Numbered from the stretch's first letter, positions 12,329-24,716 are shown. The stretch: DNA of 64,000 nucleotides from Polytrichum commune (GCA_950295325.1 OX485807.1:14287001-14351000), one strand, 5' to 3'. The notes: a model not told the origin generated them from the sequence alone. A program made the numbers and translations.

Positions 12329-12526
12329 ATGGCTATAGAAAGAACAACAAAGTCTGCGGTCTGGCAGGTTACAAAAAAACGACGACAATTCAATCAAAAC
12401 TTGCGAGATTTTATCAGTGAGTATTATCATGTGGAGGGCACATTCGACTTGCCATCTTCCAAAAAAGAAAAAGAACAAGAAAAAGAAAAAATACCACTCG
12501 GGCAGGGCCTACGCAACTCATCTTAA
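12329..12526 (+). pseudogene. Broken unknown gene, fragment 3
   Basis: A 65-codon frame has a basic start, a QNLRDFISEYYHVEG stretch and a lysine/glutamate-rich tail. It may be the 3' or 5' piece of the same decayed gene as 11177-12092. No family is recognised. Confidence 0.25.
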
Positions 12527-12527
12527 A

Positions 12528-13074
12528 TAGTACCTATACATTTATTTATTTTGGATATCAAAGTGGTGCAATGTTCCATGGTGAAACTCTATGACATCAC
12601 AAATGAAGCAATTTACTCTATATATTGATTTTCATATGTGAAATGATCAGTTCAAATTGATAATTGATGTCATATGTTGTAAACTCCAGTGAATTGATTA
12701 GCTAAAATTGCTGTCAGTGGCTGCAAAAATTGGTGACAAACCACTAATTTTTTTGTGCTAAAGCTAGACGAGATAAAAATTGTTCGAGGACAAAAGCTTG
12801 AGTGGGTCTTAATCACTCTTATGAATAGAATCTGAGTTGGCCAAAAATTGGTAAAGACTACAAAGATTATTTCTCATTGCAATCTGAATGTGAGATTTTA
12901 TCCCATAGGTTGCTTTAGGTCGAGAAGGAAATCCATGATGTTTTGAAGTGGGTTTCCTCTAAGACCAAGATTCCAACACTCATAGAAGCCCAAGGGAATG
13001 GACAACTTCTCCATGTGGATGGTGTGGGATCATTTAAGGTAGAATGGCACTCGTCAACTGACATGAAATCTATT
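12528..13074. other. No gene seen
   Basis: Unassigned AT-rich sequence. Confidence 0.5.
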
Positions 13075-13285
13075 AAAGGGGTGGGTTGACATTAGGCTTT
13101 GATTTCAAAACACCCTCAATGGGCCTTACTTTCAAGCTCAAGATTGAACCCAAGCTTGACAAGTAGTATCTTGAAATAACGAGGTGGTGACCACCAAAAT
13201 TTGACAGGAGAATGATGCCACATATGCGCCACTTCATTTGCTCATACCTTGGACCCCCAAACCCTAGTGTTAACTCCTTGTGTCC
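13075..13285 (+). mobile_element. D-family MITE-like repeat
   Basis: The copy is related to 28680-28920, 31040-31330 and 46419-46746. Shared features are a GGGTGGGTT-like left end, ATTGAACCCAAGCTTGA, a GCCAC..CACTTCATTT word and CTAGTGTTAAC near the right end. Borders are approximate. Confidence 0.55.
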
Positions 13286-14124
13286 AGAAACCCTAAGTGA
13301 GCAAGACTTGGAAAGCATTAAGTGAGACATATAAGTTTGAATGTCGTGCGGATTGAAGTTCGATGGAAAGGTAGATATTCTTGTACCATAGAACCTAACT
13401 TATTCATACCATATAACATAGCCACTTGTTTCAAAGGCTTAATATCTTTCCTCTCACACAAATATTTTTAGTGTACACTAGGTGTGGAACCGAGTAGTCA
13501 GTCATGGGATCGTTTGTGATGGTTCTAGATGTATACGTTACCAATGACCATCTTACTTGGAAGATTCGGCCGTTTTTGAGTTCCCGTTTAAAATGACATA
13601 TCCCCCTCAATGCCAACATTATGAGGCCCCATTCTTGTTTGGCATTGTTGTCTCTAGGGCTCAACTTTTGTCCAAACTATATGCATTGTTTATACAAGTC
13701 CTCGCCACGTCTTTAGATTTTGTGTGTGTGTGAAAAAATTCATGGGTTTAAATTTTTTTAAACTACTTTAACTATTGTCGAGGAAGAAATAAATTTTCAA
13801 TCATATGTGGCATTGATGATCGTTATACTATGTATGTATTTGTATCTAAGCGGCATCCATGTTGTGTAATGGAACCTAGATCTTTGATTACGTATTAAAG
13901 CATTCAACCAATTTTGAAAACGTGCTTGGGATGCACTTAATGAATGGGTTTATTTTAATTAGAAACATAAGTAACGCGATGATCAAAAAATGGGTGTATG
14001 TAGCTCAAATACATGTGTTTGTGGATGTCGAGGTTTGAATAGGGCCTCACATATACTTCAGGGTTGAGCAAATCCAGAGGTTTACACTACTTTGGAAGGG
14101 AAGGGGAGGATCATGGGGCGCTAA
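13286..14124. other. No gene seen
   Basis: A minus-strand frame at 13431-13664 shows no recognisable motif. Otherwise unassigned. Confidence 0.5.
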
Positions 14125-14567
14125 GGGCTAGTCTCTACAGTAGAGCTTGAGGGCCCTTGACCCATGATATAGAAATTATGTGATTTGGTCGAGAAGCCCA
14201 AGATGGTCTAAGTTCACTTTACACTTTGAATGCGTGAGGGATCAAAGAAATATAGATGGATGAAAACTACATGGCATTCTACATGGCCACAAGTAGATAA
14301 TGTTTCACAACCCATCATATATTACGTTATGCCTGTCAAAAAGAGGTGGGTCTAATGCAAAATTAAAGGCCATGAACAAATAATTTACATCATCATTGAC
14401 TCCTACAAATATTATAGTACCATGTGGGGACCCAATCCCAAACAAATGTTGCAGTCCCTCAAAATGGTCCACTTTCACTTTACACTAAACTTGAGAGCCC
14501 ATCGATTGCAAAATTAGGTTTCTATTTCCCACGGGTACGACGTTTGGATTATTTTCAAGGGCCCTTA

Positions 14568-15145
14568 GGGCCACTTCACACACAAGGCTGAAGGCCCTTG
14601 ACTATGGCAATGTAAGAGCTCTCATTGGTCGAAAAGGCGGAGACCATCCAAGTTCACTTCACACTAGGAGGTGAAGGCCTAAAGGCCCAAAGAAAAGTTC
14701 GTGGATGAAAAGTCTACATGGAGTCCTACATGGCTAGTTGTGGATAAGGGTGCATGGTCTACCAGAATTTGCGTCAGGCCCACCTCGAAGAGGTGGGCTT
14801 GACGCAAATTCCGGGAGACCATTATTTTTTTAATATTTTTTCCAGCAGGACAGATTTCAGGACAGACTGCATGGCAGATTCCAGGACAGACAAACACCAC
14901 CAAGTAGTTATCTTAAATTGATAAACTTGGAGACATATTATATTAAACCAAATCCTCCCCTCTTTTTCCGCCAACAAAATATGCAATGGTCCCGCAACAT
15001 GGTTCATTCTCACTTCACACTATGCTTGAGGGCCAAAGACTACATAAAATGGCTTTCCCAACACCCATGGTACGGCCTTTGGATGAGAGTCAAGGGTCCT
15101 CACCATTACAAGGTCACGGCTCTTGGCTCATGTGTGAAGTGGCCC
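14568..15145. mobile_element. Inner PIF/Harbinger-type MITE
   Basis: Ends GGGCCACTTCACACA...TGTGAAGTGGCCC, flanked by direct TTA at 14565-14567 and 15146-15148. It belongs to the same family as 18643-19111 and 61756-62457 (shared GGTCCAAGT and CTACATGGCNTC interior words). It also contains the near-perfect hairpin at 14754-14822. Confidence 0.85.
14754..14822. repeat. 33-bp-arm hairpin with 3-nt loop
   Basis: Arm 14754-14786 and arm 14790-14822 are complementary at 30 of 33 positions, with a GAA loop at 14787-14789. One of the three differences would be a G-U pair in RNA. The other members of this MITE family in the window lack it. Confidence 0.9.
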
Positions 15146-15230
15146 TTAGATTCTTCATGGTCATGGCTCTTGGTTTGTGTGGAAAGCAGCCCTAAGAACA
15201 CATTGGAAATTGGTGCTGTCTAGATTGCAC

Positions 15231-15401
15231 ATCCCAAGTTCCAACAACCGACGTGTTTGTCCTCCTAGATTTTGGGAAAGAAAAAAGCCTTATCTATTAT
15301 GTTGGGAATACGGTGAACCCACCTCCTTAGACATGCATAATTGCAAAGAAAGCTACCAAGTAGTTGACGTCATTGGTGCAAAGTGTACCATTTGCAAATA
15401 A
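15231..15401 (+). pseudogene. Possible gag zinc-knuckle remnant
   Basis: The frame holds PYLLCWEYGEP...MHNC, which resembles a retrotransposon CCHC knuckle (CWxCGEP..H...C) with the second cysteine changed to tyrosine and extra residues before the histidine. It stops at 15401 and nothing of pol follows. It is a weak motif call; a simple chance frame is the alternative. Confidence 0.25.
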
Positions 15402-17259
15402 ATTAGGTTATTCGGTTGTCTCTAACGTCTTGACCTAAGAGGTTTGTGGGCTCCTCCTGAAGGCTCTTCAAGGGTTGGCAATGATATCCGGATTGAATGT
15501 TGTTTTGGAGCAAAATACATTCGGCATCTTGTTTCTCATTTCAAGAGATCCGAGGTGCATTTGAACACAATCAATAAGGTAGAGGGTGGTTAAACGAACA
15601 CTTTAAGCAATTAAGCCTGATTATGGAGCCCATTTGGATTAGTGGTATGCATGATTGGCTTAGCAAATTGGCTTGGGCATAGTAGAAACAAAAATGAAAT
15701 AAATTGTACATCATATAAATATATTGTAAATTATCGAAGTCACCCACTCCTAGCTTTTTGAACCCTTCTTGGACCCCCATTTTTCCCAATGCCAACAACT
15801 CGTAAGCTCATCCCGACACTTGTCCAAAACACACCGTGCTCTCTCCCAGAACTAAGGCAACACCTTTTGTCCAAACCACCCCGCATTGAAACCAACAGTC
15901 CACGCAACAAAATATTTGAGCCCTTATAACTTTTGCACGCGGAACTTAATGAATACATATACATAACCCATTGCTAGCTACATTCACACTCTTGCCCAAA
16001 CCCAATCCCACTTTCACCTATAACCAGCTCCACGTTCTCCTAGAAACGCCCCACTTGTCACCCAAATCCACCCCCGCTTTGTGTCAGAGACATTTAGATG
16101 GTTTAAGGTATGATTTGAGTATGGGAATAGGAGGCTTGCATAGGTATTGCTTTTGGGTGGGGTGTTGCTTATAGCACTCTCTACCTTATGTATTCTCAAG
16201 TGCGTTTGAATCTCAAATCAACATTGGCAAGGGCATAAGTTTAGATGGATGAAAGCATGGTAAAGTGGACCATGAAAGTGCTCCGATATACTAAAACCAC
16301 AGTTTTTTGGTCGAGTGCCTAAAAGTAGTAGCAAAATGCTATTAAATTTGGAAATGTGTTCATAGTACCCTTTATGGATGTGTTACGTACTCAAATATAA
16401 AATACCAAAATGACATCTTCAAAACTTTTCATTAAAAGTAATGCTCAAAAGCAAATGACCAACTCAAGTTTTGGACATAAATTTCATGACCTTAAACATT
16501 TTGTACTTGATTTATTCTTCATATCCCTTAAATTCATTATAAACTCAAGGGAATCATAAAGAAATCCTCAATTTATTATATATTTATTTTATTTAAAACA
16601 AGTTCTATAATTACTTGTTCAATATCACCCACTTGCACACCACTTGCATTGTCTTCTAAAAAATTCAACTTTTTAAAAACCAGTTTTGGTTAGCGTGATT
16701 TTTTTATCTTTACAAATCAATATGATTTAAACATGTTTATGATTTTTGGACACAATGCAAAATTGATATATAGCTTTAAATCACTTTCGCTTATTTATTG
16801 ATGCACAAATCAAGATCTTTCCACGTATTGCGTTTGTATCCATCTCATATGTGTGGCTAAATAATGTAAGTTGAATGTGTAACTACTAGGCTCATTGCAA
16901 CTACTAGGCTAATTGGAGACTCCTCTCCCTCACGTTCCCACAAGTATCATATTGATATTCGTGTAGAGGTTTCAATTACATTCTAGGCATGTTGACTAAG
17001 GAGAGTCCCTAACAACTCCACATGTGCCTTTACTCATTGAAATTCTCGAAGTACAAGTGTTCTTATCAACGAAGTTTTTTTTTCGGGTGGCATAAACGTT
17101 CATGTGATATTTTTCTTCCCAAATGATTTTGCACGTTATTTTGAAATTCAAATCAAATGGGCTTCTCGTGGACCACACATTTGTTGGACATGTAGAAGCC
17201 AAAGTCTAATGCAAGCCATATGGACCTCATAATATTTTACATTGAGTTTGTGCACTAAA
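15402..17259. other. No gene seen
   Basis: Short overlapping frames at 15571-16199 on both strands show no known motif. A 12-bp repeat AACTACTAGGCT occurs twice near 16880-16915. Confidence 0.5.
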
Positions 17260-17640
17260 GACAAAAGAACATGGGGTGTAAGGTAGCTTTTAAAACCTCT
17301 TGGAATTGCATGCACATGATTCGGTTTCCGTTAAGTAGTCTCAAGAATTTGTGTTAGAACCGCAAACAATGCTCAACTTTGATGCAAAACTTCATAACAT
17401 TACTTAGTTTCTTGGTTGCGTTCTGTGGGACTAGATATCGGACGAGCATACTTATTCTCTAATTATGGGATTCCCCGTTTATGGGGAGCACTTGGGCTGT
17501 GTATTGTAGAGTTTTTGACAAACAACTATAACTTATCATAGATTGTTAATAATGGTTTTTTTCTTTAGAAAGAGACCATCATGTAGTTGCTTACTAATGT
17601 TATGTGATGTCAATTACTCATATAATAAGAAAAAGAACAT
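17260..17640 (+). repeat. L-family interspersed repeat
   Basis: It matches 22265-22530 over several blocks, notably ATTCCCCGTTTATGGGGAGC and TCTTTAGAAAG.GACCATCAT. Borders and superfamily are unknown. Confidence 0.6.
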
Positions 17641-17942
17641 AAATAGGAACCCTTGCCAAATCATGTTGGTGTCAATGAGTTTGCTTCGCAAATTCGATCC
17701 TGATGTGGCATCAAGTATGCCAATATTTTGGGGCGATACATGAATACCTCTCAATCATTCAACAAATATTGTCCTTAAATAGTAGTGATAATTTCAGAAG
17801 ATAATAGAGATTCCAAATTCCTTAGGACAAAGCGCGAATGAAGCGTCTCTTTATCCACATGCTATTGTCAACTTTCAGTGGTGACCACTATCCTAAAACA
17901 ATATAGTCGAAAGGTTATTGATATTGGATCGGCTCCAAAGTC

Positions 17943-18035
17943 CCCAAATTTGTCTAAAGAGACACATTTGAGATGAATCAACCACAAATTTATAGAAGGT
18001 TTCAACATGAATACATGAAAGGTGCGCTTATATGA
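17943..18035 (-). mobile_element. Partial M-family MITE
   Basis: Reverse-orientation match to the M element at 20828-21054 (CACAAATTTATAGAAGG, ATGAATCAACC). One end only; it abuts the G element at 18037. Confidence 0.45.
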
Positions 18036-18036
18036 A

Positions 18037-18436
18037 CTACACTAAATATTACATTTAGTGGCATATGGTATTTTATGTCACTGTACTGAGAAACTTTTCC
18101 AATAACACTTGTGAATTAGTTCACAAATGTTGTCATGGATGATTGGAATTCGAGTGAAATACATGCCAATAGTTGAAACAATGTTGGTATAATCTACATC
18201 CTAACATATCATGTATTGAAATATTGTCATGGATGATTGAAATTTGGATGAAAATTTACTTAGTAAGTGACGATAATTGCAACATTGCAAATCTATGATG
18301 CCCAAATTATTTTTACAAGGAATGACAAATAATGTGAGGTTTACATTTGGTGTTGGTGACACGGCATGGGTAGTTTACAATAAGTATTGAGCAAGATGAA
18401 TGGAATCGGTGACACTAAATAGAATATTTAGTGTAG
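18037..18436 (+). mobile_element. G-family CTA/TAG MITE
   Basis: Ends CTACACTAAATATTACATTT...AATATTTAGTGTAG. The interior (GTCATGGATGATTG, GTGACGATAATTGCAACA, AATGACAAATAATGTGAGG) matches 33530-33906 and, reversed, 53817-54188. See the finding on CTAG targeting. Confidence 0.8.
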
Positions 18437-18642
18437 TTCCTTCTTACCCTATTTTCGTGAGGGTGGACAACAATCATACAATAAATTTATCTAGTATATA
18501 TATATGGGAGAGTACTATGGATCTGAAAGTAACTATAGAGCATGAATAGTGTAGGTGGCAAGAAACAAGCTTATTTCAAAAGATATTTTTTCAAAACATT
18601 AGAGTTATCCTTAAAAGGTCCTTACCAAAGCAACACTAGTAA

Positions 18643-19111
18643 GGGCCACTTCCCACATGAGACTGAGGGCCCATGCCCATTGCACTTCAAGCACTCTCAT
18701 TGGTGAAAAAGGTGGAGCCGGTCCAAGTCTACTTCACACTACGCTTGAGGGACCAACGGAGTAAGTGAATGCAAGATGGATGCAAAGGCTACATGGATTC
18801 CTACATGGCATCAAATGGATCATGTTTCATGGTCACTTGGATTATTTTTCAAAACCACTTCTTGGAGGTAGGCCAAACACAAAACGGGGAGGCCATGGCA
18901 CTCTGAAATCTCGTATTAGTCCCCACATGAATAGAAATTCATGGAAATAGCATTTGGTTGAGGGCCCGGTCACATTTGACTTCACGCTACACTTGAGGAC
19001 CTGTGACCACACTACATGATTTTGGAAATGTCTAGGGATGGCTTTTGGACACTTCTTTTGGGCTCTCACAATTCCATGGTCATGACTCTTGGCTCGCGTG
19101 TGAAGTGGCCC
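18643..19111 (+). mobile_element. PIF/Harbinger-type MITE
   Basis: Ends GGGCCACTTCCCACA...TGTGAAGTGGCCC. The flanks are TAA (18640-18642) and TTA (19112-19114), so one side of the duplication has probably mutated. Same family as 14568-15145 and 61756-62457. Confidence 0.8.
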
Positions 19112-19662
19112 TTAATTGGCCATGAATTTGGAGCCCAAAATGCTAAGAGGAAACATTCAAGATGTCTTGATAGTCCTTAAATATATAAGGCATGACAATG
19201 TCAAAAGCGTGGGGGCGTTTGTTAGTATCTTCATTGTGCGAATGATGTGCAAGATAGTGTGTGGTCTGGAAGCCATAGTCTACATTGATATGTGCAATTA
19301 GGTTGGCCCGCACTAATATATCAACATTCTACAATAATATGAATATTTACAATTTTTGTAATAAAACACATAAAACACTTGTTGATTTGGTCGGTACATG
19401 TATGAATAAAAAAGAAGCTATAAGTTTTTGTGATTAGATTTTGACCCAAGGTAATTTGCATGGGTAACTAGGCAATCCATTTGCAAAGGCAACCTAATTG
19501 CACATGCCACGGTAGAAGCCATAGTCTACTGCAGAAACTCATTCTCACCCAATAATAGAACGCATGGGAGTTCCATATTGTCCCTATTTATTGTATGCTT
19601 GACACATGAGCGTCCCTCAAAATAGAAGTCAGTCTTAATCCCAAAATTACACATGGAGTGTG

Positions 19663-20278
19663 CTACCCCATTTATGGTATTTAGTGTCACATGTGTAATA
19701 GTGTCACTTACCCTATTTTTAGGCATGTGCTAGGTTACACTAATGATCAACAACTTCATCATTAGTGTCACATCATGACACTTCGCATTCAAGTGCACTT
19801 AGTAATATCTTCACATGAGTATGTTCAATAGTGTTATGAGGTGTAAGCCTATGTTATAAAATGCTCTACAAGTTGATTAAAGTGTACTCAAATGACATTT
19901 GGCATTAGTGTGATCAAGAATATCTTCCTCTTGCATACTAAAATGTAAACACACAAGATTTTCCATTAGTACACTCAATAATATCTTCCCCTTGCATACT
20001 AAAACACAAAACTATCATCTCAGGGGTTGTTTACATCATGGACCATGAATTTGTGTCATGTCAGAGGGTAGTTTTCCATGATCATACTTCCACGGTCCAA
20101 TTCCTAAAAAAAACATGTTTTTGAAGCTTTTGGGCTCCTGACTAGATGTGAACCGAACATCGACCAAGAGAAGTGACCATGCACCAAAAAGGGCAATTTT
20201 GTGAATTTTCTTCATGTTTGACCTTCTCCCATTCTTCTTCCCTTCTTTCTTCATAACCATGAAAATGTTTGGCCATAA

Positions 20279-20312
<34 letters not shown>

Positions 20313-20746
20313 TTTGCCATGGTCCTGTGACATTTGCACTAATAGAACCTCTTTTGCCTCGCCCGGCCCACTGCAAAACCTATTGGACCATGACAATGAA
20401 TAATGTAGGCCTGAAAATAGGCCTTTTGGGGACCTCAAGTTCCATGGTCACTCTTACATTTTATTTTTCTTGATGTAAACCAAAATGGTCCTAGGACGAG
20501 TTCAATAGCCAATCACATTTTTAGAGGAGCAAGGGACAACTTCATGGACCATAATGTAACAACCCCTAAATTATCCCAATGTGTTGTCATAACGTAAATA
20601 ATTCACAATTGAATTTTTTTTTACTTATGATGACAAATAGTATCATATGGGCAATTAGCGGATGTGGCACTTGAGACCTTTAGACATCTAGTTTAGGCCC
20701 TTCCCAAATAGTGTACGTGACACAAAATACAATAAATGATGTTTAG
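19663..20746 (+). mobile_element. F-family CTA/TAG MITE with nested insert
   Basis: It starts CTACCCCATTTATGG and ends AATAAATGATGTTTAG, a degenerate inverted repeat. It aligns with the second F copy at 33103-33947 over nearly its whole length once the Harbinger-type insert at 20023-20566 is removed. Its CTAG at 20688-20691 is the unoccupied site of the G insertion found at 33530-33906 in that copy. Confidence 0.8.
20023..20566 (+). mobile_element. PIF/Harbinger-type element inside F
   Basis: Ends GGGGTTGTTTACATCATGG and the complement GGGGTTGTTACATTATGG. Flanks TCA (20020-20022) and TAA (20567-20569) fit one mutated 3-bp duplication. The paralogous F copy near 33393-33410 runs through without an insert, giving an empty-site comparison. 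It shares subterminal ATGGACCATGAA-type words with 23128-24934. A (GAA)n tract lies at 20285-20312. Confidence 0.8.
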
Positions 20747-20827
20747 ATACTAACCTCTGTGATAAGGATAGCTCTGATGTGTATGAAATAGGTGTGTATT
20801 GTGTTCTTTGTCAAGTCACTTGAGACA

Positions 20828-21054
20828 AGGGATTATCTCATGCAAGCATACCTCTCATCCATCCAACATAAAAACATGACCCCTTTATAAATTTGTGGCC
20901 TATTCATTTCAACTGACTTGGACTAGACTAATTTGAGATCTTTGAAGCTAATTTCGGTGTCAAACTAATTGAAAAAGAAACATCCAATTTGATTACTATT
21001 TCATGGCTTTTATGTTGAATGAATGAGAGGTACGCTCGTATGTGCTAATTCCCT
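20828..21054 (+). mobile_element. M-family palindromic MITE, full copy
   Basis: The ends are about 35-bp inverted repeats around GCGTACCTCTCATTCATCC and TTCAACATAAAA. The interior has CTATTCATTTCAACTGACTT. Other copies: 55820-56993 (split by another element), 17943-18035 and 12132-12260. Confidence 0.75.
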
Positions 21055-21208
21055 CTCTCCTAAGTCACTTGATATGTTCCACTGAGTGGACGGGTCTTCA
21101 AATAAGTTGTGGTTCACACTAATTAGATATACTAGTGTAGTGGTAATTCATTCCTTACTCATAAACAAGGGACTAGATTTGAAATGCAAATTTGCTTATT
21201 AAGATCCA

Positions 21209-21706
21209 CTAAACAAATTTATCAGTGTGGGCCACAATAATTTTCTAGAGCTGACACCCCTCCCACTGACCATGCTACCCAAAGGAGCCCACCTCCCGAA
21301 AGTAAGGAAGTAACCTCACCTTGAAGCTTGGTAAAACATGATCAAGGCAAGGAACGAGCTCCCATTCATGTTGGTGTGAACATGACACTAAAGTCATCTT
21401 TCCTTTCTTTCTAGAGCATACAATAAGTTTATAAGGAGAATCAATGTGAGTCACATTAATTTTCAACCTACCCTAAATCTTTAGTCTAAATGTAGTGTGG
21501 ACCACATCAATTGGTTTTCATCGATGTGGGTGTATAGTTCATTTTATGCTCTTTTTGATGTAAGGTGAATGTTTTATTTTACGAAGGCTAAGAGGACACC
21601 CAAGGCCTTGGACCCATGTTATTTTCACCATGACTAGACAATTAAAATGGCCCACATTAGTTACTTCCATGCTAATTTTTCACCCACACTAATAGGACTA
21701 TACAAT
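21209..21706 (+). mobile_element. B-family MITE
   Basis: The ends are degenerate (ACTAAACAAATTTATCAGTG...CTAATAGGACTATAC). The interior has GGACCCATGTTATTTTCACC and GGCCCACATTAGTTA, matching 25080-25413 and 47833-48188. Confidence 0.6.
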
Positions 21707-21790
21707 AAAGCTAATACATGAAAATGCTCATCTCAAACATGAAAACTCTTAAGTTGCCTAGGATGTGACCCTTACATTTGGTGCTTAGAA

Positions 21791-22158
21791 GGTAGATATG
21801 CCTTAGATGGACATTTTTCTCCGTACCCCCACCTCTCATATGATATTAAACAAGTGATTACCACACAAGATGATTAATAAATCCAAATCACGCATGAAGC
21901 CATTTGCCTCATAATATTTATGCTTATCTTATTTGTTAACAAAGTGAGGAATCATGTGCTCATGAAGTGGTTATAAAGGTTACCCCAATCATGTTGATTA
22001 TTGAGCATAGAATGGTGAGTAAAATTCTGAACATGCAATCTGATCTCTTTTGGACATATATCTTTGTGGTGTTGGTTTTTTAAAATCCATGCCTAAGCAT
22101 ATGCAACTCAAATATCGGTGTGCAAATTACTGTTGTGTTTGATTTAGGTATGTATACT
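21791..22158 (+). mobile_element. E-family MITE-like repeat
   Basis: Begins GGTAGATATGCCTTAGATGG and ends near a GATTTAGGTATGTATAC inverted end. The interior matches 32673-33076 (CTCATATGATATTAAACAAG, GTGCTCATGAAGTGGT). Confidence 0.65.
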
Positions 22159-22264
22159 ATAGAGGCAAAATTTGAAGGAAAGGAGGAAAATGGTGTTATT
22201 TGCGAGTAGTTGTTGCCTATTGAGAGCATGCTTGCAAACATAATCTTATTATTGAAAGATGGGG

Positions 22265-22530
22265 ACACAACCTAAATGCAAGTCTTAAGTGAATGGAGTA
22301 CATAATAGGGTTCATAACATTACACAACTCCTTGCCCGTGCTCTTTGAGACCATGTATCGGATGAGCATAATTTTCCTACAATTACGATATTCCCCGTTT
22401 ATGGGGAGCACTTTGTCTATATATTGTGAACTTTTCGATAAGCAAATCTAAGTGTCATAGTTTATTTAGTTACAACCCTTTCTTTAGAAAGGAACCATCA
22501 TCTAGTTGATTAATTATTCTATGTTTGGAA
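22265..22530 (+). repeat. L-family interspersed repeat
   Basis: Second copy of the repeat at 17260-17640, with shared ATTCCCCGTTTATGGGGAGC. Confidence 0.6.
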
Positions 22531-22836
22531 TAAATTGAGAAGTTGAAAAACATTAAGGGAGAGATGGTGGGAGTACCTTGAAGGGTGATGTTTCGTAACA
22601 CCTATAGGAGGAGAACGCAAAAAACGTTGATTACTATGTAGAGCCTTGTTATTATCATTTGTTGTCAATTTCACATTTAAATTGAGGTCATAGATCCAGT
22701 ATTACTCTATGAAAATTAGATTAGGAATGAATCAACAATAAACCAATTGGGGGGGGGCATCTTTTCATCACATGTTTCATGGTAGATGTTGGGAAACAAA
22801 ATCCTATGTTGAAGAGCATTGTGGGTTGTGTTTCTT

Positions 22837-22977
22837 CATAACATTATTTAGATCCATAACAATGTTATGTGGGATTGACAATATTCCACAGAAGATTTCT
22901 ACATATTATTTCATGCAATATTCCATGAAATATTTTCAATCCCATGAAGCAATATTGTGGATTTGAATAATGTTATG
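22837..22977. mobile_element. H-family foldback MITE, 141 bp
   Basis: The arms are near-complementary over roughly 50 bp: CATAACATTATTTAGATCC at the left, and a right end whose complement is CATAACATTATTCAAATCC. Relatives are 61481-61598 and the left-arm fragment at 45045-45126. Confidence 0.8.
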
Positions 22978-23535
22978 TTACCAAATGATTGATGACCTTT
23001 GTTCAATAAACTACACACTCTTCCAAAACTATTTTAGGGTCTATGTGGTGGTCTACATAGCTAAGCCTAAGTAGTGTTTCTTGGGGGAAGGTATTTTGAT
23101 AATGAAGCATACCTGAGGTGCAATTTAGGGCCGGTTTAGACTATGAACCATGAAGTCGGACCATGGAAGAGGGCCTTTTTCAATGGTTTGAGTTCATGGT
23201 CCAACTTCCATGGTCCGGCTTCTTAAAAAATTAGTTTTGAAAGCCTTGGGCCTCTCACTAGGTGTAAATTGAATGTGGACCAAGATGAATGACCATGCAC
23301 CAAAAGGTGAATGTGCTGATTTTTTTAATACATGCCCAAAAAGGGTAGTTTTGAAAAAAAATTCAAGTTTGACCATTCTCTTGTCTTCTCTTGGGCTTCA
23401 CTTGTCTTCACTTCTTGTTAAGTGTGTGGAAGATGTGGCTTGCAACTCTTCTCACAAAAAAAATTACAAAAAATGAGTGATTTAATTTGTACATGTTCAG
23501 TGTAATTTACATGTGACATGTACCTTGTGTTGTCA

Positions 23536-23852
23536 CTACACTAAATAGGTTATTTAGTGTTTGATTATATTTAATGTTGTTACCACCCTACCATGCTCAA
23601 CACAAATTTCTAATTCTTTGATATTCAATGTTAGAAGATTTGCTAGAAGATATGTTGGAATTCTCCTTTTATCATTTTTTTTCATATCCTTACTAAACAC
23701 TAAATTCAAACATGTAACTTCCTTATATTACCATAGTTGATATTTAGTGGTTGAGTTTCCATTTGATGTTACTTACTTTCACATGGTTATTGGTATTTAG
23801 TGTATGCATTCATATTTAGTGTATCAAACACTAAATATCCTATTTAGTGTAG
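23536..23852 (-). mobile_element. A-family CTA/TAG MITE
   Basis: Ends CTACACTAAATAGG...CCTATTTAGTGTAG (317 bp). It is the reverse of the copies at 49742-50066 and 50982-51307 (interior TTAGTGTTAGTAAGGATATG and ATGGTAATATGTGGAAG on the other strand). Confidence 0.85.
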
Positions 23853-24372
23853 TAGAAAACTATGTGAAAAAAAACCGCATTCGTTTTCCCATTGAGGTTC
23901 TTTTGACCACCCTGATTTACGATCACTAAACGACTACATATTTTTGTTTTTTTGTTTTGCAACTGTAATGTTAAAAAAAATTCCGGGCGTGTAAAATACC
24001 ATTGGTAAGGTATTTTCAAGACCTTTCCAACGGTATATTACAAGCCCCAAAAGTCCATATATTTCAGTTGGTAGACCAAAAAGCAAATTTGCACTCGAAT
24101 TCTTGAGTTCTAGATGTCCCACGTTGTTTGGTGAAACATGTGGGAGCCGGTCTAAGGAGTAGAGCAAGGAAGAAATGTCTTGGGGGCTAAGATATGATCA
24201 AGGCACATAGAGGGTAGATTGACTTCTCAAGATTCAATATAGCACATAGATGCTGAAAAGTGTGCCTTGTGAACCTTACCTAGTGGGAAGAGTTGTATAT
24301 TAGGCCCCCAAAAAATTCATTAAGAATTGATTAAAATGGCATTTCTTTGCCATGGGCGCTTGCCTTTCCCTA

Positions 24373-24716
24373 CTACACTAAATAGGTAGATTAGTGTTGG
24401 AAACACTAATAGTCGACGAAAACACTAAATGTAAATTGTCTCTATAGTGTTAGAACACTAAATGTCAACTCTAACACTATTTGTACCAAGTAGTAACTTT
24501 AAATATTTACATGAGGGCATTTAGTGTTAAATGATATTTTGTAAATCTTGGAATGAAGAATTGAAGGAAGAAGAATATGAGAACCTCGTAAAAGGTATAA
24601 TTTGTTCAAACCCTATTCAAACACTAATTGTAATATCAGTTGAAAATTAGTGTCTTAGGTAACTATTGCATCTAACACTAATCTTCATCTAACACTAATC
24701 TACCTATTTAGTGTAG
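24373..24716. mobile_element. CTA/TAG MITE with 26-bp perfect ends
   Basis: Ends CTACACTAAATAGGTAGATT...AATCTACCTATTTAGTGTAG. The interior differs from the A, B, F and G families, so it is a separate family with the same terminal core. Confidence 0.85.

Larger units (their letters stand above)
14125..15192. mobile_element. Outer PIF/Harbinger-type MITE (nest host)
   Basis: Left end GGGCTAGTCTCTACA and right complement GGGCTGCTTTCCACACA, flanked by direct TAA at 14122-14124 and 15193-15195. It is interrupted by a related element at 14568-15145. Removing the insert leaves a host of roughly 490 bp. Confidence 0.7.
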
